24,356 nucleotides of DNA from Damh-18 sp964570795 (lineage in GTDB: Bacteria; Patescibacteriota; Minisyncoccia; Phycocordibacterales; UBA918), in contig CAZMYZ010000011.1 in assembly GCA_964570795.1 (NCBI GenBank), positions 1 through 24,356 on the forward strand, written 5' to 3'. Shown here one piece after another: positions 18,118-24,356 of this stretch; position 1 is the stretch's first letter; each line of letters begins with the position of its first letter. The notes under the pieces are model-generated. The model ran no database searches. It was not told the DNA's origin and saw nothing but the letters and a program-made list of their open reading frames with translations. A program made the translations under genes and the position numbers.

Positions 18118-19254
18118 CTAGAACGTAGGTGTTGCAATGTATGTAAGCGTAGTGCTGTAGTCATCACCCGCTTCCTGCAGTGCTGTGATTTGTGCCTGGT
18201 AACCGATGGTTGCCCGTCCAATGAGGTTGGTTGTACCATCCGATGGTCCTGTGTGAGCCATAATCGCTCGAGGTGTGGTACTTGCTGCTACCCATTGGTC
18301 TGCGGCAAATTCTGTACCAACTCCAATCGAGGTATCTGTGGTCGTAAGACCCCAGTGACCCCAAGTATTTTCGTTACCAATGTTATTGCTTGGTGCTACC
18401 CACGCTGCTGGCGTGTTGGTGTATGCACCATCAATGAATCCATCGATATCGGCACCTGTTGATGAAAGCAAGTTTTGCTTTTGGTCAACAGTGACTACAT
18501 AACCGTGAATTGCGTTTGTTGCTACCGTAAGGTCTTGCGCAAGTACTTTTGATACGTTTGCTGCAAGTGTACCGAACGGAAGTGTTGTACTGGTACTTGT
18601 TGCTGAAGTGCTAGTTGCTACTCCAGGAATGGTCTTTGCTGTTGATGTTCCACTTACTGTGAAGGTAAGAGTGGTATCAACGTTTGCTGTTACCAACACG
18701 TTGTTGATAATTGCTACTCGTGTTTGTCCTGAATCTGCTGCTCCTGCAGTGATAGTAATTTCGTGTGAGGTAGTTGCAGAAGGATTAGTAATGCGGTTTG
18801 TACCGCCAGTTGCATTTGTACCGATTGCTATTGTCACTGTTGCATTTGGTGCAGCGATTGCTGAAGCACCTCCACTTGTAAGTGTGATTACCTGACCAAC
18901 TGGTGCAGGGACATTCCACTGTGAAGCGCTAGCACCTGAGGCTACGAGTGTTTGGTCAACACCCGCAATGGATAAATCAATATCTCCTACCGCCACAGAA
19001 CCAAGAGCAAAACCTGCTGGGAATGTAATGGTGATGCTTTGTGTCGAGGCAACACCCGTTGGACTTAAGAACTGCAAGGTGTGGTTCGATGCAGTGCTTG
19101 GTGCTGAATCTGAGAGGGTGTCTTTCACGTAGGTGAGGTTTGCGGCCTCAGCGGTCGTGAACATGTGAGCACCCACTGCCCAGAGTACAAGCGCTATTGC
19201 AGTTAGGGTCGCGATCCCGCTCTGCATAGTAACTTGTCGTTTAGAAACGTACAT
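18118..19254 (-). CDS. Secreted surface protein sharing an N-terminal domain with the dockerin protein
   Basis: This 378-residue Ala/Thr/Ser-rich protein has a signal peptide (1-37, AEA-A); an internal ATG at residue 10 is an alternative start. The first half carries DTLSDSAPSTASNHTLQF and RITNP-x-x-T, matching the dockerin protein. The second half holds WVAPSNNIGNENTWGHWGL and ends in DYSTTLTYIATPTF. The tryptophans plus the C-terminal strand recall WxL-type cell-wall-binding domains, but the match is loose. It has no membrane helix or sorting signal at the end. It is followed by a strong terminator and may be an abundant surface-layer-type or wall-associated protein (inference). Its 5' region (19255-19540) has a TATACT at 19426-19431 far upstream, and the promoter is uncertain. 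Confidence 0.75.
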   Translation of the reverse strand: MYVSKRQVTMQSGIATLTAIALVLWAVGAHMFTTAEAANLTYVKDTLSDSAPSTASNHTLQFLSPTGVASTQSITITFPAGFALGSVAVGDIDLSIAGVDQTLVASGASASQWNVPAPVGQVITLTSGGASAIAAPNATVTIAIGTNATGGTNRITNPSATTSHEITITAGAADSGQTRVAIINNVLVTANVDTTLTFTVSGTSTAKTIPGVATSTSATSTSTTLPFGTLAANVSKVLAQDLTVATNAIHGYVVTVDQKQNLLSSTGADIDGFIDGAYTNTPAAWVAPSNNIGNENTWGHWGLTTTDTSIGVGTEFAADQWVAASTTPRAIMAHTGPSDGTTNLIGRATIGYQAQITALQEAGDDYSTTLTYIATPTF

Positions 19255-19540
19255 GTACTTTTGTATTAAATGTTTTTAAATAACTTTCACTGTGTACGAC
19301 ACACAATGTTTTCGATTGAGGAAAGTCTGTGGAGAGATACTTCTTTAAGTCGTACCAAAAAAATGATACAGCCGTTTTACTTAAAGTCATATCAGTTGAC
19401 TTTTACTCCTCGCTCGACCTCATATAGTATACAACGTCTTTAATGTCGATGGGTGATAAATGGTGTTGATAACTTAGGTTGATATCAATTAGTTTCTTTT
19501 CCATATCAGACATCTTTCAGGGACAAAATAAGACACGAGA
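19255..19540. other. Intergenic leader region between umuC and the surface protein gene
   Basis: A/T-rich DNA of 286 bp lies downstream of umuC. It should contain the promoter of the 18118-19254 gene. A minus-strand TATACT/TATATG cluster at about 19420-19431 has a TCGACA at workable distance, which would give a leader of about 165 nt. I see no reading frame of note and no clear hairpin. Confidence 0.4.
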
Positions 19541-20848
19541 CTACATGGCTTTAACGCGCGCTATTTCTGTCCAACGTGTCGTATATTGTGGGGATAACCT
19601 TTCTGTGTGCTCCTGCCATTTTTCCTTCCCCAAAGTGATTCCTGGGCGGATAGTATCGCGGCCAAAACGTTTATTAAGTGTATCGGAAAGTACACTGAGG
19701 GTGCTTGTTATTGTATTTCGTTTTTCTTCAGGGAAAAGCGAAACTGGTGCTAAGTGCTTTGACTCAATACCACCTAAAATAACCCCCGCTTTTTTATAGG
19801 GAATTTCTGGGTCAAAGAGTTTATCCAAAAGGCGCAATGCTTCTTTTGTGAGGACAAACGTATCATCGGTAGGTACGAGAAGTGTACTCATGAGAACTCC
19901 CTCACGATGAGCAAAGTCACTAAACCTGCTTCCTCGCGCCATCACAGAAATAGTGGAAGCGACGAGTTCGTGTGTACGGAGTTTCTCTGCCACATGTGCG
20001 ACATGGTGCCCCAAGGCGCTTTGGAGCGTGAGTTTGTCGGTTACAATTTTCCCAAAGGAACGCGTGCTTGTGAAAGACTCTTGTACAGCACCTCCACGAT
20101 CGCCAAGTCGCGATACTGGTGTACCGCTGAGTTCTAGTACCAACCGCTCTCCCACCACCCCTAAGTTACTGTGAATAAAAGCCCTGTCTTGTGCCAAAAG
20201 TTCTCCTACGGTATGAATACCTGCCTTGGTGAGAAAAGCCGATGTTTGTCGCCCTATTCCCCACACACTCCCACACGAAAGTGGTGCAACACACTCCTTC
20301 CATACCCCCTCATCCATCACACACACCCCATCCTCCATGTTCGACATCACTACCGACACCGTAATGGCCGACGTCGGACGTCGGCCATTACCTTTTTTCT
20401 TCGCAATACTATTTGCTACTTTTGCAAGGGTTTTAGTTTTTGCCACCCCAATAGAAACGGGGATACCGGTCTTTTGAATGATTCTAGCCCGAATCTGCGC
20501 TATCTTTTCTTCAGAAAGAGGTTCAGGTACCGCAAAAAATGCTTCGTCGATAGAATATACTTCTATTTCACCACATTCAGCACGCAGTGCATTCATTACA
20601 CGTGCAGAAATATCACGGTAGAGATTAAAATTTGATGAAAACAGCGTTATCTTTTCTTTTTTGCACTGCGTCTGCACTTGAAAAAGTGGAGCACCCATGG
20701 GAATACCCATATCCTTTACCTCTTGTGAGCGTGCCACGATACAGCCATCGTTTGCCGAAAGCACCGCCACCGGCTTCCCCACCAAATCCGGCCGAAAAAG
20801 CCGCTCACAAGAGACGAAGAAATTGTTGCAGTCCATAAGCCCTATCAT
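19541..20848 (-). CDS. umuC: Y-family DNA polymerase V subunit UmuC
   Basis: This 435-residue translesion polymerase has the family motifs MDCNNFFVSCERLF (5-18), CIVARSQEVKDMGI, YSIDEAF (98-104) and SIGVAKTKTLAKVANSIAKK (132-151). The metal ligands are D6, D101 and E102. A VWGIGR helix-hairpin-helix segment (195-200) and the little-finger motif TSTRSFGK follow. The length is close to that of E. coli UmuC. After AKK the protein has about 15 more residues than E. coli UmuC before VWGIG (recalled comparison), and that stretch contains a 31-bp DNA palindrome read as GNGRRPTSAIT (153-163). The gene lies alone: umuD is 1 kb away beyond two oppositely oriented genes. An extended -10 (TGG-TATACT) lies 8 bp before the ATG. 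No SOS operator is visible. Confidence 0.95.
   Translation of the reverse strand: MIGLMDCNNFFVSCERLFRPDLVGKPVAVLSANDGCIVARSQEVKDMGIPMGAPLFQVQTQCKKEKITLFSSNFNLYRDISARVMNALRAECGEIEVYSIDEAFFAVPEPLSEEKIAQIRARIIQKTGIPVSIGVAKTKTLAKVANSIAKKKGNGRRPTSAITVSVVMSNMEDGVCVMDEGVWKECVAPLSCGSVWGIGRQTSAFLTKAGIHTVGELLAQDRAFIHSNLGVVGERLVLELSGTPVSRLGDRGGAVQESFTSTRSFGKIVTDKLTLQSALGHHVAHVAEKLRTHELVASTISVMARGSRFSDFAHREGVLMSTLLVPTDDTFVLTKEALRLLDKLFDPEIPYKKAGVILGGIESKHLAPVSLFPEEKRNTITSTLSVLSDTLNKRFGRDTIRPGITLGKEKWQEHTERLSPQYTTRWTEIARVKAM
20361..20391 (-). repeat. 13-bp perfect palindrome inside umuC
   Basis: Arms 20361-20373 and 20379-20391 are exact reverse complements with a 5-nt centre (TCGGA). The element keeps the umuC frame open and codes for residues 153-163, in a region where extra residues are expected relative to E. 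coli UmuC. Confidence 0.85.
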
Positions 20849-20856
20849 GCGCTCTC

Positions 20857-20862
20857 AGTATA
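20857..20862 (-). promoter_or_regulatory. Extended -10 box of umuC (leaderless spacing)
   Basis: A minus-strand TATACT preceded by TGG lies 8 bp before the umuC ATG. There is no ribosome site and no room for a leader. Confidence 0.5.
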
Positions 20863-20951
20863 CCAAACCCCATATATCCACTAGAGGCATAGGATTAAAA
20901 AATATACACATATATAAATTCATACACACACTTTCCCACAGAAGAACACGA

Positions 20952-20957
20952 TATACT
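20952..20957 (+). promoter_or_regulatory. -10 box of the plus-strand cassette (leaderless spacing)
   Basis: A plus-strand TATACT lies 7 bp before the ATG at 20965. It is divergent from the umuC promoter, with the two boxes about 90 bp apart. Confidence 0.45.
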
Positions 20958-20964
20958 ATGTGTA

Positions 20965-21210
20965 ATGAAACAAATAAAAAAGCAGGTGTCTCTTGCAAAA
21001 CGTATACACTGGTACCCCGTCACCACTCTGGGATGGATAACCACTTTTGTGTATACCGGACTGCTCGTGTATGTTGTATTTGAAACCAATCGTGACCTCT
21101 ATTCTGTCAATCAAGCATTTTTTCGTGGCTCGATACTCATTAGCGGCATGATTGTTCTTATTTTGCTTTGGGCACGCTTCACCGGGGAACGTCCGTTCCT
21201 TAAGAAATAA
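20965..21210 (+). CDS. Small two-helix membrane protein
   Basis: This 81-residue protein has a basic N-terminus (MKQIKKQVSLAKRIHWYP), helix 1 at about 24-39 (WITTFVYTGLLVYVVF) and helix 2 at about 55-70 (GSILISGMIVLILLWARF), then a basic end. Both termini are probably cytoplasmic. I recognise no family. It stands 6 bp before the pseudopilin gene with the same orientation, so it is probably co-transcribed with it and may assist pilin handling. Its start fits both the -10 box and the composition. Confidence 0.7.
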   Translation: MKQIKKQVSLAKRIHWYPVTTLGWITTFVYTGLLVYVVFETNRDLYSVNQAFFRGSILISGMIVLILLWARFTGERPFLKK

Positions 21211-21216
21211 ATCGAG

Positions 21217-21756
21217 ATGCATCTTGTTTCTTCAAAAAAGAAAGTCCGCTCACAAAAAGGTTTTACCCTCGTAGAACTCCTTGTAGTCATCAGTATTATT
21301 GCGGTACTTGCTCACTATATTCTCCCCGCACTCGCTCGTGGCAGAGAAAAAGCCTTTATGGCACGTGCTGAAGTTGAGTTTATGAGTGTCTATACATCAC
21401 TCCAGGCATATCAGGATAAGTACGGAAGTATGCCTCCCGATGCCAACAGGGATATTCCCCCAGGTCTTGAAGAATTTCTTGCACCAGGTATTTGGCCTGA
21501 CGCTGCATGGCCTGGAAGTGTGTTTGATTGGGAAAACTGGGATGACCCTGATCATCCAGGAGAGAAAATATATCAAATAAGCGTGCGTTTTTGCCCGGTA
21601 GGACAGCCACAAAATTGTAGGTTCCCCAATGAAGAATGGGCTCAAGATTTTGATATTAATAGTTCAGTATATTATTGCATTTCCGGAGCGTGTCGCTCAC
21701 ATATCAATTACCCAGTAAGTCATCCTGGATATTGTGTAAATTGTTCAAACAATTAA
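21217..21756 (+). CDS. Type IV pilin / type II secretion pseudopilin-like protein
   Basis: This 179-residue protein has a class III signal: a basic leader ending KG, then FTLVELLVVISIIAVLAHYI. Prepilin peptidase would cut after G15, giving F16 at +1 and E20 at +5. The rest resembles GspG-type pseudopilins at first (the ARAEVEFMSVYTSLQAYQDKYGSMPPD helix), but the C-terminal part is unusual, with six cysteines in three close pairs (residues about 128-177) that suggest disulfides. No other pilus gene is in the window, so assembly must rely on machinery encoded elsewhere. It lies with a small membrane gene between umuC and umuD, on the opposite strand. Confidence 0.85.
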   Translation: MHLVSSKKKVRSQKGFTLVELLVVISIIAVLAHYILPALARGREKAFMARAEVEFMSVYTSLQAYQDKYGSMPPDANRDIPPGLEEFLAPGIWPDAAWPGSVFDWENWDDPDHPGEKIYQISVRFCPVGQPQNCRFPNEEWAQDFDINSSVYYCISGACRSHINYPVSHPGYCVNCSNN

Positions 21757-21814
21757 AGTATCTATACAAAAAGTTTATGCTCGACATCGTAAACCAGCAT
21801 GAGAATATGCTGTC

Positions 21815-22273
21815 TTAGGAGATGAACTGCCGGACACTGCCAACCACCACACCCCACACAAAGCAATCATCATGTCCGAGTACCGTAATAGGCTGATATG
21901 CTTCATTTTCTGAAACGAGTTCATGGGTGTCACCACGCGAGCGGAGACGCTTTACCACCAATTCTCCATACACCGCAGCTACCACAATAAGCCCATCCTC
22001 TGGGGTAATAGATCTGTCCACCACAAGCACATCGCCCGAAAATATTCCTGCACCAATCATTGAATCCCCCTCCACACGCACAAAAAAAGTCGATGCGGGG
22101 TGTCGCACGACCAAATCATTGATATCAAGCACCTTTTCAATCTGATCGTCGCCCGGCGAAGGGAAGCCAGCCTGAGGACGGGAACTATACATAGAAAATT
22201 GTGTGTCAGAAGATGCTACGCCACCGAGCACCTCACCAGTTGCTTCGCGGCTCTCAGGTTGTTTATTTTGCAT
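21815..22273 (-). CDS. umuD: UmuD-like autoprotease, S24/LexA family
   Basis: This 152-residue protein has the self-cleavage site Ala35-Gly36 within QAGFPSPGDD, Ser71 in EGDSMIGAGI as nucleophile and Lys108 in ELVVKRL as general base. It has no helix-turn-helix, which favours UmuD over LexA. RecA filaments trigger cleavage to UmuD', the partner of UmuC in polymerase V. The start overlaps the stop of the CAP gene as TAATG, so translation is probably coupled to that gene and no separate promoter is seen. The N-terminal arm before the cut site is 35 residues, longer than the 24 of E. coli. The downstream end is convergent with the pseudopilin gene; a weak 6-bp hairpin (21795-21812) lies between them. 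Confidence 0.93.
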   Translation of the reverse strand: MQNKQPESREATGEVLGGVASSDTQFSMYSSRPQAGFPSPGDDQIEKVLDINDLVVRHPASTFFVRVEGDSMIGAGIFSGDVLVVDRSITPEDGLIVVAAVYGELVVKRLRSRGDTHELVSENEAYQPITVLGHDDCFVWGVVVGSVRQFIS

Positions 22274-23403
22274 TAGACTATTGTAACACCAGTGAGGAGT
22301 GTGTGTACCTCAAAAAGAAGTGCCATGACCGCAATAAGACCGCCGGCGTAGGCAATCTGGATTGGATTTTGGCGACGCCATTCAATCACAATTGAAAGCA
22401 AGAGTGCAACAAACACAATGAGTGCAAGGGCTAGATACACCACCTGAAGCCACTCACTTGGTTGAGTCATAGACTTTTCAAACAAAGTAGGACTATTGGT
22501 ATCACCTGAAGAAGGTGTATTTGGATTAATGGTTGCTGGGACACCTTCACGTGAGGTGGTGGCAAGGTCGGTATACATCACGGTGGTGCCATCATGTGTA
22601 TATGAGGCAATGGTAGTCGAGGTACTCTTTTCTGCTTCAAAAACAGTCGTTGATGCTTCAGGAGTAACTGTTTCAGAAAGCAAAGCGCTTGGCTCAGGAG
22701 TGTCTACAACCTCAATAGGCTGTGTAGCCGGAACCACCTTCACAGGGGGAGTATTTGAAGTTTCACCAAGAATATCTGTTTTCGGTGCTGATGTTGGCAC
22801 TGCTGCCTGTGCCACTACAGGTGGCTTAGCAACCACAGCGCTTGGAGTACCAAAGAGTTGCACCACAAAAACAGTTGGTTCGCCTTCATAAGTACCTTTT
22901 GCTGTACCTACACCAATCTCCGTAAAATTACCATTCATGATATTGGCTCGGTGTGTCGGCGAATCCATCCACGCATCCACAACGTCACTCGAGTCGGTAA
23001 AGTGCACCGCGAGATTTTCTCCTGCATGAATAAAATTATATGACACCTCATCAAACCAAAACCATGGTGAAATGCCTGTAGGGCTATAGTGTGAGAAGTA
23101 CTCATTCTTTGCCATATCCTGCGCTTTGAGTTTTGCAGCAGCATCAAGCACATCACTCCGTGAAAGACGACCGAGAGAATCTTCGCCACGTTCCTCATTG
23201 GTGAGTTCCACAATCACCGCAGGAAGAATGGTAGAAACCATCCAGTCAGAACCAATCCACACAAGTGCTTGAATGTTTGCAATTGCAAACGAAAGTAACA
23301 CGAGCACGAGCATAATGCCCATGGATGCACGCTCAAGAAAATCTGGCTTGAAATCGTTTTTTTCGTGAGGAATAAAACGGTCTTTGAGGAAGTCTTTTAA
23401 CAT
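22273..23403 (-). CDS. Membrane-anchored CAP/SCP-domain protein
   Basis: This 376-residue protein has a cytoplasmic N-terminal tail, a helix at about 28-50 and a CAP domain at about 62-188. The four classical pocket residues are present: H105 (FSHYSP), E129 (AGENLA), H151 (SPTHRANIM) and E162 (FTEIGVG). A long Thr/Ser/Pro/Val-rich linker (about 190-310) follows, then two C-terminal helices (about 321-340 and 350-370). Bacterial CAP proteins (YkwD type) are extracytoplasmic and of mostly unknown activity. A good promoter is visible with TTTACA, an 18-bp spacer and TATAAT, the box ending 7 bp before the ATG. The gene shares a TAATG overlap with umuD. Confidence 0.9.
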   Translation of the reverse strand: MLKDFLKDRFIPHEKNDFKPDFLERASMGIMLVLVLLSFAIANIQALVWIGSDWMVSTILPAVIVELTNEERGEDSLGRLSRSDVLDAAAKLKAQDMAKNEYFSHYSPTGISPWFWFDEVSYNFIHAGENLAVHFTDSSDVVDAWMDSPTHRANIMNGNFTEIGVGTAKGTYEGEPTVFVVQLFGTPSAVVAKPPVVAQAAVPTSAPKTDILGETSNTPPVKVVPATQPIEVVDTPEPSALLSETVTPEASTTVFEAEKSTSTTIASYTHDGTTVMYTDLATTSREGVPATINPNTPSSGDTNSPTLFEKSMTQPSEWLQVVYLALALIVFVALLLSIVIEWRRQNPIQIAYAGGLIAVMALLFEVHTLLTGVTIV

Positions 23404-23410
23404 TATTTAT

Positions 23411-23440
23411 ATTATACCATACCCTTGACAAAGTTGTAAA
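23411..23440 (-). promoter_or_regulatory. Sigma-70-type promoter of the CAP-umuD unit
   Basis: The -35 TTTACA is at 23435-23440, with an 18-bp spacer and -10 TATAAT at 23411-23416 preceded by TGG (extended -10). Only 7 bp separate the -10 from the ATG, so the message should be leaderless. Confidence 0.7.
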
Positions 23441-23515
23441 TATGGGATGTGAATACCTTGCACTTTTCATACTCTTAGTTTTCACATAATATGGCTTATA
23501 CTATACACAGAACCA

Positions 23516-23546
23516 GCAAAATACCGCCCGAAAGGCGGCCTTTTGC
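23516..23546 (-). terminator. Terminator downstream of the sortase operon
   Basis: The stem-loop has a CCGCC/GGCGG core, a 5-nt loop, a 2-bp mismatch, then GCAAAA/TTTTGC outer pairing. It ends in a TATTTTGC tail on the minus strand and could work in both directions. Confidence 0.65.
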
Positions 23547-23572
23547 TATTTCTCCCCTGCACTTTCCTCCAC

Positions 23573-23597
23573 ATTGCCGACTTACGATGTCGGCAAT
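23573..23597. repeat. 9-bp perfect palindrome after the sortase gene
   Basis: Arms 23573-23581 and 23589-23597 are exact reverse complements with a 7-nt loop, 8 bp after the sortase stop. The arm sequence GCCGAC/GTCGGC is shared with the palindrome inside umuC. Confidence 0.65.
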
Positions 23598-23605
23598 AAG
23601 ATTTG

Positions 23606-24244
23606 TTAGTTTTTGAGGTGAGCGTATACGATGAGATTGTGTGAATATTCTTGTGCACCCTTGTTGAATACACCAGTACAGGTAACGAGTCGCAATCCTG
23701 CATAGTCTATCTGTCCATACACCTTTTCCGTAGGAAAATTGCTTTGTGGTATACGCTCTTTGCTTTCCACCACAAAGGTTGCGGTGGTGCCATCGGCACG
23801 TTCTACCAGCACCTCATCCCCTGCTTCGAGTTGCCCAAGAGAAAAGAAGACTGCAGGACCCTCGTACGAATCCACGTGTCCGAGTATTACCGCAGGGCCT
23901 ATCTCCCCTGGTGTCGCACCATACGTGTACCAACCCACTTCAGTGTATGAGTCGGGCACCGACACGGTCTTATCCTCATTCAGCCCTAATGGCGGCACAA
24001 AGGTGGTGTCAAGGTTGATTTTGGGAATAATAAGCCGCACCGGCTTAGAGCGAGCGTATGGTGACACTGGTGCCGCCTCACTTTCTACCACCTCCTCCGG
24101 TGTCGGCGCAAACGCAATTTTTTCTCCAGGAATATAGTAGAGCGCTGCCGCGCCAAGCACACACCCTAGAACGGCAAACGCCATTACGCGAGCGTAATGG
24201 CGAGTGGCCGTGCTATGTAATACTGAGATTACGTTTTTAAGCAT
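23606..24244 (-). CDS. Class E/F-like sortase
   Basis: This 212-residue protein has a cytoplasmic N-terminal tail, a transmembrane helix (about 20-38), a short linker and a sortase beta-barrel (about 66-211). The catalytic His123 lies in ILGHVDSYEGPAVF and Cys189 in LVTCTG, both in the usual context. Sortases cut surface proteins at LPxTG-like motifs and join them to a wall or other acceptor. The conserved Arg usually found some 12-13 residues after the Cys is not evident (EYSHNLIVYA). A short palindrome lies in the codons for residues 15-22. The gene starts 4 bp after the stop of an upstream gene whose end resembles a sorting signal. Confidence 0.9.
   Translation of the reverse strand: MLKNVISVLHSTATRHYARVMAFAVLGCVLGAAALYYIPGEKIAFAPTPEEVVESEAAPVSPYARSKPVRLIIPKINLDTTFVPPLGLNEDKTVSVPDSYTEVGWYTYGATPGEIGPAVILGHVDSYEGPAVFFSLGQLEAGDEVLVERADGTTATFVVESKERIPQSNFPTEKVYGQIDYAGLRLVTCTGVFNKGAQEYSHNLIVYAHLKN
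24179..24202. repeat. 11-bp perfect palindrome inside the sortase gene
   Basis: Arms 24179-24189 and 24192-24202 are exact reverse complements with a 2-nt centre. They code for the positively charged tail just before the membrane helix. GCCATTAC/GTAATGGC is shared with the umuC palindrome. Confidence 0.75.
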
Positions 24245-24248
24245 TTAT

Positions 24249-24356
24249 TTACTTACTCTTTTGTACCAATGCGCGAGCATTGAGTACTGCATGGAGTGAA
24301 GGAAGTGAGACCATTACTGGTGAAGTTCCTCCTGCACCAGTAGCAGGTGCACCTGC
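24249..24356 (-). CDS. C-terminal end of a possible sortase substrate (5' end beyond window)
   Basis: The last 35 codons of a frame that enters from the right edge end in TAA 4 bp before the sortase ATG. The tail reads Ala/Gly-rich, then PATGAGG, then a moderately hydrophobic stretch (PVMVSLPSLHAVL) and a basic end (RALVQKSK). The order of motif, apolar segment and positive tail resembles a sorting signal, but the apolar segment is short and the motif is only LPxTG-like. The close spacing supports one operon with the sortase. A second frame is also open here, so the frame choice rests on spacing and composition. Confidence 0.5.
   Translation of the reverse strand, partial: AGAPATGAGGTSPVMVSLPSLHAVLNARALVQKSK

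Noticed and set aside
20849..20964. SOS operator shared by umuC and the divergent cassette
   Set aside because: No E. coli-type or Bacillus-type LexA box was found. A lineage-specific box cannot be excluded by eye.
10247..24356. tRNA or other known structured RNA genes
   Set aside because: I saw no cloverleaf, CCA end or known RNA motif in the intergenic DNA.

Overview
The window looks like a chromosomal piece of a Candidatus Patescibacteria (CPR) genome, most likely of the Parcubacteria/Paceibacteria type. This is an inference from gene content: one giant repetitive surface protein, cohesin and dockerin modules, DUF916-like and formylglycine-generating-enzyme-like secreted proteins, a lone CAP protein, a sortase, and a stray pseudopilin gene. 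No rRNA or taxonomic marker is present. TGA is used as an ordinary stop (end of the dockerin gene), so the Gracilibacteria-type TGA recoding is not at work here. Nearly everything is on the minus strand. The one exception is a two-gene plus-strand cassette at 20965-21756.

Layout. Positions 1-10246 are a single uninterrupted minus-strand reading frame, at least 3415 codons long, which runs off the left edge. It encodes a membrane-anchored giant surface protein with acidic linkers, a triplicated phage-tail-collar-like block with HxH motifs, and four copies of a fibronectin-like super-repeat. Positions 10437-12443 hold an hsp20 gene followed 9 bp later by a membrane-anchored cohesin protein. After a 500-bp gap rich in perfect hairpins comes a secreted protein ending in a two-loop dockerin (12945-14810). 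Next are two tandem secreted FGE-like paralogues (14873-16513), a small TM-coiled-coil-TM protein, a DUF916-like membrane protein (16924-17982), and a secreted surface protein (18118-19254) whose N-terminal half resembles that of the dockerin protein. The right part carries umuC, then a plus-strand small-membrane-protein/pseudopilin pair, then umuD translationally coupled to a CAP-domain protein, then a sortase, and the tail of a gene whose end resembles a sorting signal.

How it may work together (inference). Most genes encode exported or membrane proteins, so this is a cell-surface locus. It offers three ways of attaching proteins to the envelope: N-terminal or C-terminal membrane anchors, a possible cohesin-dockerin contact between two neighbouring products, and sortase processing. 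The giant fibre-like protein with phage-tail receptor-tip modules is a good candidate for host or surface contact. The error-prone polymerase genes umuC and umuD are embedded in this locus but separated from each other.

Two sequence-level signals recur. Several genes have a TATAAT or TATACT box only 6-8 bp before the ATG, which suggests leaderless mRNAs. Short perfect palindromes occur in intergenic DNA and also inside coding sequence, most strikingly in umuC, where the palindrome coincides with extra in-frame residues.
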